A stretch of DNA of 64,000 bases. Origin: Viscum album (lineage: Eukaryota; Streptophyta; Magnoliopsida; Santalales; Viscaceae). The notes beneath the pieces are model-generated. The model ran no database searches, was not told the DNA's origin, and worked only from the letters and a program-made list of their open reading frames with translations. The DNA lies in contig OY728152.1 of NCBI GenBank assembly GCA_963277665.1, positions 1,190,290,357 to 1,190,354,356 of the forward strand, in the 5' to 3' direction. The position numbers and the translations under genes are program-made. Below are positions 47,906 to 58,758 of this stretch, piece after piece. Positions within the stretch are counted from its first letter, which is position 1; each line of letters starts with the position of its first letter.

Positions 47906-50090
47906 TTTTGTAGGATGGATAGATGGTGAAATAGGGTTGTTAATATTTATAATAACATATAATTATATGAGTGATACTTATTTTATTACTTTATAATGAA
48001 ACAAATAAAGATGAAGAAGTAGAAGAAGAAATAAATTTGAAAGAATCGGTAAAGGATATTACCTCTTCTTCGACGCACCTCTTCTAAACCTCCTCTTAGG
48101 GCACTAAAGTAGGTATTTAAAGAAAACATTACCTCTAGTATGTTTCTAGGAAAGTGAAGAAGAGAAATGTACAAGGTTTTCTGAGCTTTATGGCTCCAAA
48201 TGTTGTAAAGATAAGAGGGAGGAGGTGCCCTTTTATAAGGGAGGAGAGGGACACTTTTGGAAACCTCAAAAATATTAATTTATAATAAATTCAAAACCCA
48301 CTTAAAAACATAAAAAAATGACTCAATTAGAATATTAGATGATATAGGGTTGTAATCTCATCAACAAATAAAATTTAGACATGTTGGGAATTTATTTTAA
48401 ACCTTATCAACTTGATTTATCCTTATTTAATCCATTGAATATTATTTGTGGTAATAATATTCTAAATTTTAAATTGTTATAAATAACTACTTGTGTATTG
48501 TGAATTGTCCATAATTGGATACTTTATGAAATTTTATACCATATAAATTTCAATTTATAATTTTTTAATATTTTGTGATTTTTAAACAATTTAATAATAT
48601 GTTATTTTTATAAAATAACAATAGTGACAATTTTGACACTATTCATTTATTTGAATTTAAATAAAATCCACACAGATGATATATTCAAACCAAAATATTT
48701 AATAGATTTATAACATGTCCTATTTGTCTATAAAATTCGTGGAGCACATTAAATAGTTCATATAATATTTATTTTAATATTTTTAAAACCATTTATTTGA
48801 TATTTAAATCAATAAAATAATTTCTACATCACTATTGTGTCATCATTAATGATAATTATTTAATCCCTAAAAAATCTAAGTAAATTTACATAATGTATAT
48901 AATTTTATTGGTTTTCTGGAGACTATTTATTTTTGATGTTTTACTAATTTTATCACCAAATTAAAATTATTACAATTATAAGATATAATAAAGGGACATG
49001 TTGTCACTTTCTTTGGTTTTAATAATAATTACATCATTTTTATGGTAAAAAGTCCATTAAATGAATCTATTCCAACCCTTAGGTGATATGGGTCAACTTT
49101 TATTCATCCAATAGAATTTTGGCAGGTGTTAGGGTAATTTTATAATCTTATTTTTACCCTTAATTACCTGATTTACCTTTAACTGTAGTAAATAAAAATT
49201 ATTGTAGTTACTATTCATAATGTCTATAAATAAAAAGTAGAATATTAACATAATTTGGACCTAATGATTCCAAATATGGAATAAATTACTCCAAATTCAA
49301 AACATAAAATTTGCAGTATTTAATTTAAAATTAATCTCATTGTTGAGAAAATGGGTTTTAAAAGTTAAAACATTGCAAAAGATTGAAATGTTTTTACCTA
49401 TGAATTCAATATAAAATTAATGATAATTAATTACATTATATTAAATGGTAAAAATATATTCTATTTATGCTTTAAAACCATTTAATATTATAATTTAACC
49501 ATAAAAATTATCTTAATGAAAAAAGTTGTTTTTAATTAAAATTTAGCGTGTTTTTATTATTCATAAAAATATGAAAGTTAACAGAAAAATATTAAAAAAT
49601 TATACAAAGTTAAATTTTATATCCTTATTGAAAATAAAGAGTTTATTTGGTCAAATTAAACTTATAAATGTGTCAAAAACTAGATTTAAAGTGGGTGCAC
49701 CATCAAAAGGTGGCAAAACTGCATTTTTTGAAAAATACTTATTTTACACAAAAAAATTATTTTGTTCTCATACCATGTTCTAGATAATGTGTAAGATGAA
49801 TAATAATGTTATAAAATTTAAAATTTGGTTAATACTATTCATAATGGCTAGATCATAATAATATTATAGAAATATATCGTTGTTTAGTGAAACTCGGTAT
49901 TGCGTACAACACACGCTATTGAGGAAGGTCGCTCTTGCGTGAAACACAAGCCAAGAATAGTGTTTTCATATACTAGAAGTTAAAACAGTGTTGCGTATAG
50001 TGCAATATAATCTTGGTGTAGTGTAAAACAAAAGACATTAATGAAATTAAAAATAATATTTCTCATAAAATCTCTGGGTGTTACAAAGAT

Positions 50091-50810
50091 TCACTTTTGT
50101 GACCTAAAAAGAAGGTCCAAGTATACCTAGGGAAGTCTTCTATAAGAACATAGACATAATTCTTCCCGTTATGAATTGTAACTCTAGATAGTAAAAACAA
50201 GTTCATGTGAACCAACTCAATTGGTTGAGAAGTTAAAAAGTCTTTCTCTGGTTTGAAAGAATTTTTTTGTTATTTTCCCTTTTGACAGGGATTGCAGACT
50301 TTATTGTCTGGAAATTATAGTTTGGGTAGATCCTTTACTAACCCTTTCCATGAAATATTTCTAAGTGATTGAGTATTATATTGGGCTAATATCCTTTTCC
50401 AAATCTATGATTACTTATTAAATAACTTAAGTAAGAAACCTTTTATGAAGCTAAAGAATCCAAGTTTACATCATAAACATTATCTTTTCTAAAAGCAGTA
50501 AATACTAACTCATTTTTAGAATTAAGAACATGACATGAATCATTTTCAAATTTAACATTGAAACCATCATCACATAACTAAGATATATCTAGTATATTTT
50601 ACTTTAATCTATCAATAAAAAGTACTATGGAAATTAAAATTTAATTATTGTTACCAATTTGTTTAAGGCCAATTATTTTTCCTTTTTCATTATCACCAAA
50701 AGTGACATGCCCACCATAAATCTCTATAAGATTCTTGATGCTTAAGTATTCCCTTATCATGTGTCCTGAACATCCACTATCCAAGTACCATAATCTTTTA
50801 CAGGATCTCT
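50091..50810 (-). pseudogene. copia protease, GAG-pre-integrase and integrase N-part (C2)
   Basis: On the minus strand the protease signature LWYLDSGCSGHM lies at about 50800-50755, with the catalytic DSG intact. GVHVTFGDN-like text follows. The GAG-pre-integrase segment (SLRNISWKGLVKDLPKL, VCNPCQKGK) is at about 50375-50265 and includes the zinc-ligand CxxC of integrase. The integrase core begins at about 50245 (SQPIELVHM with the first catalytic Asp, then NGKNYVYVLIEDFPRYTWTF) and breaks off at the S1 junction (50086-50090). Stops are present, for example after KDLPKL. Confidence 0.88.
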
Positions 50811-52527
50811 TTAATCTTGCTTCCTACAAAGATAATTCAAACAAGAAAATATTTTAGTACCCAGACTTGCTTGGGTCCAGTAATATTAGTAATTAATGAT
50901 TTAGGAACCAATAATTGCTTCATGGATTTATTATAAATAGTTTTTAGAGTATCGGTAAAATAAACTCTATTTTTTTTAGAAAACTAGAAGCAGTAAAATA
51001 TTTTCCACTACTAGAATTTGTAATAGATTTTTCAAATCTAGGTACAAAGCCAAATTTTCCAGGTTTTGATACAAAATTATTTGTACCAAAGTTTCTTTGT
51101 CCTGGTTGATAACCTATACTAGTAGTATATTTTTCTGAAACCAATTTACTAATAATTTGAGTGAGAGAGTTCTTTCCATTGAAAAAAATTTCCAATTTCT
51201 TTTTCAACTGATCATTTGATAATTTAAGCTCACTATTTTCCTTAATCGATAGAGCATTTTTCTCTTTCTCTATAGTAAGCTCAGATTTAATTGTAGAAGT
51301 GAGAGCATGTTGTTTCTTTAAAACTTTATATTTATATTTTAATTCATTTCATGAGTCTTCAGTAATTTTTTAGTAATCAAAAATTTCCTTATTGGACATG
51401 TTTTTAGAATCAGATTCATCTCCAGAATAGTAGGAATTTTGTAGAGGAGATTCAAGGGTTACCTCAGATGTGTTTGTCATGAAACACATGTTTTCTTGGT
51501 CCCTTTTCTCATCATGTGAATATTTTGACTCAGTGGATTTATCCTCAAAATCACTCTACGTGGCCTTCATTACCTTCTTATACTTTAACTTAGGACATTC
51601 AGCCTTTATATTTCCTCTTATCTTACATTCATAACAGACTATCTCATTTGAGTTTTCACCTCTCTTCCAGACCTTTTTCCAGTTGACCTTTTTGTCATAA
51701 TTTCCTTTGTAGCTAGGGTTCCTAATGAACTTATTTATTTTTTAGGACTTATTAAATATCATGGACAACTGATCCATCTCCTCATCACTATAACTTGGTG
51801 ATTCTTCATCATTGGAGCTTTCAGTATGAACTTGAACTTTCTATTTTTGTTTGGAGGTATTGGATTTGAAAGCCAGTGACTTTCTCTTTAGTTCATCATC
51901 CTCTTCTTTGTTGACCTCTAGTTATTCCTCATATATCATTAATGTAACTATTAAATCCTTGAATGGTAACTTACTGATATCACAGGATTCTCTAATTGAA
52001 ACTGAGGGTCCCCTCTATCTGTCTGGTAAACATATGAGAATTTGCATGATTAATTCCTTAGCCGTAACATCCTTTCCTAGAGAAATCATAGTATTTAAAA
52101 TTTCATTAAACCTGAGATAAATTCTATATACAAGTTCTTCAGGCATCATTTTGAAGTTATCATATTTAATATTATATGTGTAAAGTCTCATTTTCATAAC
52201 ACTAGTGTTTCTTTCAAGTGAAACCGATAGAGTATCCCAAGTTTCATGGGTTTTTTTACATGAAAAAATCATATTGAATTATTCATATCCTAAAGAACAC
52301 TATAATAAATTCATTTATTTTTAGTTATTATTGTAATCAATATTGGTTGGGTCATCCCATGTATTTATGGGAGTATCAGTTATCTTATATTCATCTATAA
52401 TTGAATACAAGATCCCAAAACCCATACTTTCTAAATACATTTTCATCTTAATTTTCCACTGAGAATAATTAGTTCCACTAAAAAATGGAGGTATGTTGGT
52501 AGTATCACCTACCAATATATTATCCAT
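50811..52527 (-). pseudogene. copia Gag (DUF4219, UBN2, CCHC), degenerate (C2)
   Basis: Starts MDNILVGDTTNIPPFFSG at 52527, a few bases from the primer site. DUF4219-like NYSQWKIKMKMYLESMG is at about 52470-52415. UBN2 spans 52272-52015 (TCKKTHETWDTLSVSLERNT-type text, FKMMPEELVYRIYLRFNEI, LGKDVTAKELIMQILICLP). A low-complexity Ser/Glu stretch near 51880-51780 is followed by a zinc knuckle CYECKIRGNIKAEC at about 51650-51605, spacing C-x2-C-x4-N-x4-C with Asn for His. A Lys/Asn-rich spacer (51207-50944, YQPGQRNFGTNNFVSKPGKF) leads to protease. It would package RNA into particles. Several stops break the frame. Confidence 0.88.
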
Positions 52528-52660
52528 AAAAAAATAAATAAGAGGTTTTTAAAGAGATAAAAATTTAGAACTAATAGAAATTTGGATATCTTTAAAACAA
52601 AATTAAAATCACAGTTTAAAATATTTGAAAAATCATTGAGAATGAAAGATTAAAAAATCT

Positions 52661-52673
52661 TCCTCTGATAAAA
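52661..52673 (-). other. primer-binding site of C2
   Basis: Minus strand TTTTATCAGAGGA, close to the Met-type TGGTATCAGAGG, two or three bases from the 5' LTR. Confidence 0.75.
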
Positions 52674-52675
52674 AA

Positions 52676-54433
52676 TTTTGGTTAGATTAGGACACTCAAG
52701 AGGGGTGAGTTAAGTTCCAATCAATATTTCTATTAGAAACATTATTTAAAAATTTCCCTAATTTAAAATCTAAATAGCCCAGTTAACCGAAGTATCATAT
52801 TTATAAGATTTTTTCATGTTAAATTAATTTCTATAAATATTTATTAATTATCAATTATAGTAATTTGAAAGATTTATATAACTTTTGAAAGTAATTTACT
52901 AAATCAGAAATAGTTATAAACACTAACTAAGATTAACTATCAAAGTAATATTTAGTTTTCTGAAATATGTGTGAAAATAGAGAAAACTAAATTTTAAAAA
53001 CATAGTAGATAAAAACAAGAGGATCAGTCTTGGGAAGAGACCTAATCCTCTCCAATTGGTGATAACCTACCACTAAGCAGTTTATATTAATAAACATGTT
53101 CCACACCCTAGATCAGGGTTCAGAACAGCACACAAGGTTGTCCAGGTCAACTAGACCTCTAATATAATTATTCATGGGAATAAAATAAAACCAATTCACA
53201 CATGGACCTCTTCTATAGTTATACATGGGTAAAAAAGGTTTAGAAATATGAGTGAGTGGGGATATCTTGTATCCTCTAGCTTAGCTAAGAATATAGTGTG
53301 TGTTTGTGATACAGACACACACACTACTCAAAAAGTAATAAGAGTGTGCATAATAGAGTAGAAATAATGAGAAAAGGATTAGAATGATCTTTGAGATGTG
53401 ATTGCAGATTATGGAATTCTTAGGTGTAGAATATATGAATATTGAGTCCACTTTTGGAAATAGACACCAAAACAGAGTGTTGTGGAAGCTATATGTTATG
53501 GTTTCTAATGTGGTGACATGCTCTTCAAAAGTTCTCATTACTAGGGTTTTTTACTCCAATAATGTTGATACTATAGTTATCAGTAAATCCTTTATGTTCA
53601 TATTTAGAAAGAATGAGTGTTATTTGTGTATGTCTCTTTATTTTCTCACCAGATATCTCTATATTGCACGCTACAACTTTTTTCTCAGGTGATTTCTTTT
53701 TATACTACAAAGGTTGAAAATGGGCATGTTTCAAACATGGTTGTACCCCATACCTCTAAAATCCAAGTTAATGATGTCTAAAAAAATTCATACAAGTAAA
53801 TTAGTAGCATTAAATAACCAAATATGATTGTTAGGTAAAATTTCAATTTTTTGAGAACAAAATTTTTCTCTAAGTATTGAATGGTAGTTCATTCAGTTGG
53901 TAAGGCCTTTTTTGGTAGGTGAGTTATTCAGTGACTCCTTCTATTGGTGACTCAAGGCGTTGGTATGTAAATACATCAGTATCACATACTTTCGGTGACT
54001 TGTTCTATCAGTGACTAAGACTATTGGTGATTCGGTCTTGTATCTGTGAGTGAGTTGTTCATTCTGTCGGTGAATCATTTGTTTTGTTAGTGAGTCATTC
54101 TATTCAAGACTCATTTTTTCTGTCAGTGAGTCGTTTTGTCAGTAACTCATTTTTTTTGTTGGTGATTCATTCTGTCAATGACTCGTTTGTTCTATCGGTG
54201 ATTCATTCTATCAGTGATTCATAACTATCGGTGACTTAGAATCTGTGACTTAAATTATTAGTGACCATACTTGGCCATGTATGTCTGCTTGTCTTATAGT
54301 ATAAACATAAAAAAAAAATTAAACTTAGTATTGAACATAACAAATCCTAATTAATCATATTTGACTTTATAATTAAGATATGACTAAACATGATTTAAAA
54401 TTATTTGAGATTATTAAAACTGGAGAGTTCCAA
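52676..54433 (-). repeat. C2 5' LTR
   Basis: 1.76 kb partner of 37639-39477. Shares the hairpin (53295-53325), the block gcacacaaggttgtccaggt (about 53130) and the TGASTCA-type array (53930-54260), here with only two exact heptamers left because many sites have drifted to tgattca, tgaatca or tgactcg. The right end is followed by an A-run, so the exact boundary is uncertain by a few bases. Confidence 0.9.
53930..54260. repeat. decayed TGASTCA-type array in C2 5' LTR
   Basis: Homologue of 38880-39310, with the same 17-18-bp unit (tctgtcagtgagtcgtt and similar). More eroded than its partner. Confidence 0.8.
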
Positions 54434-57400
54434 AAAAAATAATGAATATAAAAAAAATTATTTCCAAGATTAATAATATCCCACATCAGTTACTATCTTT
54501 GAAGGTTTTTTTATAATTAATGGTTTTTCAAAATATTCTCTTCCTATGTTAAATTTTTTTTTAAAAACTTTAGGATTTAATTTTGTGATTTGAGTTATAT
54601 AACCTGATTATAATCTTCCATTATATCATAAATGGAAATTGAATTGGAATTTAATTTTTTTTTTTAAGAAATATTTTCAAAGTATTTAACAATATCATCT
54701 TTTACAAGAATTTATTTCTCTTTATATCTTTTTACATGTTTTCCATTTTTGATTCATATATTCAATAATATACATAAATGATAGAAAATCATCATCATAT
54801 TCATTCTGGAAAAAAAATATAAGTATTCATTATATAACAATTGGAAAACCATTTCCATAAATCATTATTTTTTCTTATAAATACTTACATAAATAGTACA
54901 GGAAATTTTTATACTATATCACTATGTGTAGAACTTTTCCACCAAGAATATTCACATTTACTCCATGTGTCAGTTTACATTATAAATTTATTTTCTCTAT
55001 AAGTCTTTAATATAGTTTAATATTTTTCTTTTTTCTTTTCACAAGATAATATAATTTTATGTATCATTTTTTTTACAAATATATCATATACCATCAGTAG
55101 TATATTTTCATTCATCCCCCTTATTGGATTATTCAAGTCTATTTTTTTGAATATCTAGATAATATTATTTATAGTTACTTTCATTTGAAACACTGTTTAT
55201 TTCCATTTTGATAATTATGGAAACTCATCATCACAATGTTGAACATCACTTTAACCTAAATGATATATTGAATTTGTTTCAGTATAATTAGTAATAAAAA
55301 ATTAATAATCTTTATTTAGTTACTCTTTTTCAATCTATCTTGTAATATGATTATGATAAAGAATTGGTATTTTGAAAATGTCAACTACTTTAAGATATAT
55401 AAATTGGTTTTTTTCTTTTATGGTTATAAATTATTATTCATATTATTTTCGATAGATATTTACTTTATTTTTATCAAAATCTTTTTAGTAATTTCAATTA
55501 TCCCCCATATTGTAAACTATTTATTATCATCATTAATCGTTGATATATTTAAATAATTTTTACGCTAATAATTTTATAAAAATCATGATAATCATTTATC
55601 AACATTACACTTATTTTATCCAAAACATAAAACATCCTGAAATGAGATACATCTAATTTGAACCATATACTATTAGTTGTTTCACATAATGATATCTTAC
55701 TATAATTATTATTTTTCATATTACATAGTACAATGGTTAGAACATTGTATGTTAGTGGAAATTTTTATTTCTTTTCACTATTTAAATTTGGAATTTATTA
55801 TTCCTGAATCAAGTAATCATTGACTATAATATAAAAATCATAAACTTCCATGTTGATAATATATTTCTTCATTATTTCTCAAGAACATTAATAATCAGAA
55901 CCATTAACAAATAGTGTCTTATTTTGATTCATATTCTCAAGAGTTTTGAAAGGATGATATAATTTCATAATGTGTTTTTGTCTATTTATATGTTACTATA
56001 ATGAAAAAATATAGACTTTGTATAATAGTGATTGGTTTCTATGATAAATAGTATTGATAAGGGATGAATTAATGATTTTAAAAAACATAATAAATAATTC
56101 TTCATAAAATATAAAATTTTGGATGAATAATAAAATTATCACTATATGATAAATAAAAATAAATAAATTGAATATAGTAATGGTTGTGAATAAATAATAT
56201 GGAAGATAAAGTAACACTGAAATAAAATTAAACATGTAAAACTATGATTTTTATATATTGTAAAAATATAAATTGAAAATACATCATTATTGTTTCATAT
56301 GAACAATCCAGAGGTCCCATAAAATTTTATTATGAAAATATGTATAGATTAATAACCCAAGAATATATTTTATTATAACATTATGTGATTTGTTGATAAA
56401 AATAGTAATCTCTATAAATCATGTACTAAAATAGAACATATTCGATCAAATGATTTAATGCACTAGATCTTAGATCAAAAACATCTATGATCATCTGATC
56501 AAAATATGCATGTCCTTACCACATACATATTTGATTTAAAAGGATCATCACCATATGAAAATAATTAAAAATGAATCATTTTTGTGACATTAGGGTAAAC
56601 TCATAATATAATTCAAAAATAATATAAAATTAAAAAAACAAATAATATCACTCTCAATCACAAAGATAGTGGTTCACTATTATGAAATTAATCTATATAA
56701 TCTTTCTTTGGTACTCTAGTAATAAGAATTGAATGTAATAAACAATCATGGTTTTTGTATCTTCCAATTTCATTCTAAAGGGTTAACTTATTTACAAATT
56801 ATTTTAAGTGTTTCTTACAATTTTATATAGTCAGATGAGAATTTTGAATATTTCATTATGAGGAAGGTTTAGATGAAAAGATAATTAGAATGTAAATATT
56901 TGTATATAGAGTATATAAAAAAAGAAATTATACTAAAGAAAACATCAAATAAATCATAGTGAAATAGATTAGCCAATTTGATTTATCCAAAATAGGATAT
57001 GAAATATTTATTAAAGAAGATAACTCAAGAATGTTGTCCAAATAATATATTATTCCATAGTAAACTAATAAAAATTCCAATGTTAGTTCCTTAGGTTGGG
57101 AAAATATTTTCAATTTCATTAAAATAAATAAAATTTATGCAAAAATATAGATATGAGCTACTAAAAAATGATATTTTAAATCCATTCTATGAAAAATAGA
57201 TGATTTAAATATATTGATGACATTGGAGTCAAAATTTAAAAGTGGAATTTAAAATAAAAATCTATTTAAAGTGAAACAATTATTGGTTTTTATTTAATGT
57301 AATATAATAATATATTTCATATTCATAATATACATAAAAAATTTCTTAATATATAATTTTTTTTATATTCATTCATGTATAACATTGATGTTAAAAATTG

Positions 57401-58350
57401 AGATGGAATGCGCAATAATTTGAAATATTTTTCTATTTGATGTTTAATGCACTCAAAGAGAATAGATAATTATATTTTTTATGGAATTAGGTTTCATAGA
57501 GATTTGTGATAATAAAGTTCAAAAAAATAGTATCATCATTACAAAATTTATAATTATGGGATTCTATGAAATTTTCACTTAAATTAAGAAATTATATTTT
57601 CATGGATAGTTTTTAGTTGTGTTATTAAAATATAAGTGGTTCAATATCTATATGATCGGGAAGAAATATTCTTTTCTATTTATATTTTTTAAATTATCTT
57701 AGTTGATAAATACTAGTAGGAGTGAATAACATGATATATATTTTTTTTATTTGTAGACATAAATTGAAATTTATTTAAATGTTGGAGTCAATATAGGGAT
57801 ATGTATTATAGGTATTATAAGATCTTGATGCTTATATAATATGTGAAACAATGACTATTATTTTTTAGGAAGGAAACCAAATCAGCCATAAGAAGTTTAT
57901 TTATTTCTAATGATATTGAAATAGTCAATCATATTTGGGGAACTGAATATGATGGAATCCTATTAGCAGTAGAATATTAAAATAGTATACAAAATGATTA
58001 ATTAATTGATTTTTTGCTCAGTACACTTTTAACTTCTCTTGTAATATCTATTTTTTGAATACTTGAATTTAATTAATCTATCAATATTTTTTTATATCAT
58101 ATATCATGTTCAAAAATGTAACATAGTATAATTTGATATATGAATTGTAAAATAAAAACCATTAAAAATTACTAGATATTATTTTAAATCGTCAACACAT
58201 TTAGATAACCCATCTCATACACTCCCACAATTATCATTTCACTTTGTAAATTCAGTATACACATTTTCTGTTTTTGATATTCCAACTAATATTCATCTAA
58301 ATTAATTAGTTATTATCCCAACTTCTAGTGTACTACTTCAATTTTAGGGA
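54434..58350. other. AT-rich stretch, no recognisable feature
   Basis: Nearly 4 kb of A/T-rich sequence to the right of C2. Short open frames of up to 79 codons are present on both strands but show no motif I recognise. It may hold the 5' half of the old element remnant at 33641-37638, split by C2, but I found no Gag or LTR landmark to prove it. Confidence 0.5.
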
Positions 58351-58753
58351 TTATGTAAAATATAATTTATAGGGGGGTGAAATCATCCAAATAATTGGTA
58401 TTCCATGATTATTCTTGGGTTTCATGACCTCTTCCCTCCAAAGGAACCCCTCCATGTTAAAATGAAGAAAACGTGATATTGGCCCCCAAATCCCACCTCC
58501 AGTAGGACATGTTTTGGTGAATGGCACCAAGGGTATATAAATCACACAAATAATAATCATTACCTTTTTATAGAAATATATAGTAAGATATAAAATGATA
58601 AATAAACCAATAAACACCATATATAAATATTAAATCAATCCTAATACATAAAATGTTATACGAAAACTGTTATTGCTGAAAATAAAATTTCAAGTACCAA
58701 ATGAAAATCCTCAATAGTTACCTCATTGCTCTAATTGATCTGAAACAACTCCC
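58351..58753 (-). other. GC-richer segment with an 89-codon frame, unrecognised
   Basis: The block at about 58420-58545 is clearly richer in G and C than its surroundings and is open on the minus strand (58620-58351: FTKTCPTGGGIWGPISR, EGFLWREEVMKPKNNH, with a hydrophobic N-terminal stretch FIGLFIILYLTIYF). I do not recognise the protein. TATA-like tatataa runs on both strands would also fit an LTR fragment. Coding status is undecided. Confidence 0.3.
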
Positions 58754-58758
58754 CAAGC

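Larger units (their letters stand above)
45832..50085 (-). mobile_element. solo gypsy LTR S1 inside C2 integrase
   Basis: A 4.25-kb block interrupts the copia integrase, which resumes on both sides. On the minus strand it begins TGTAACACCC (plus-strand gggtgttaca ending at 50085) and ends GTCTCTACA. Flanking 5-mers are gagat (45827-45831) and aagat (50086-50090), one G-to-A apart. Alignment with the G3 LTRs runs the length of the block (agtgtctttggaaac near 45932 and 14107; cctggggaaa near 46029 and 14229; gggtgagatcgaattctcag near 46070). It has no gag or pol, so it is a solo LTR left by recombination rather than a whole element. A second exact aagat lies at 45843, so the left end could be 16 bases further in. 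Scattered short frames inside have no recognisable similarity. Confidence 0.85.
37639..54433 (-). mobile_element. Sirevirus-like Ty1/copia element C2 (12.5 kb without its nested LTR)
   Basis: Minus-strand element with LTRs 37639-39477 (3') and 52676-54433 (5'), a Met-type primer site at 52661-52673 and a polypurine tract at 39478-39495. Reading from the 5' end: Gag (DUF4219, UBN2, CCHC), aspartic protease, GAG-pre-integrase, integrase, RT, RNase H, an 18-20-bp tandem array, then a ~1050-codon extra ORF before the 3' LTR. Copia order (integrase before RT), UBN2 Gag and an extra ORF after pol are the marks of the Sirevirus (SIRE/Maximus) group. A 4.25-kb solo gypsy LTR (S1) interrupts integrase. 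All frames contain stops or shifts. No clear target duplication was seen: the left flank is gataa and the right is an A-run. Confidence 0.88.
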
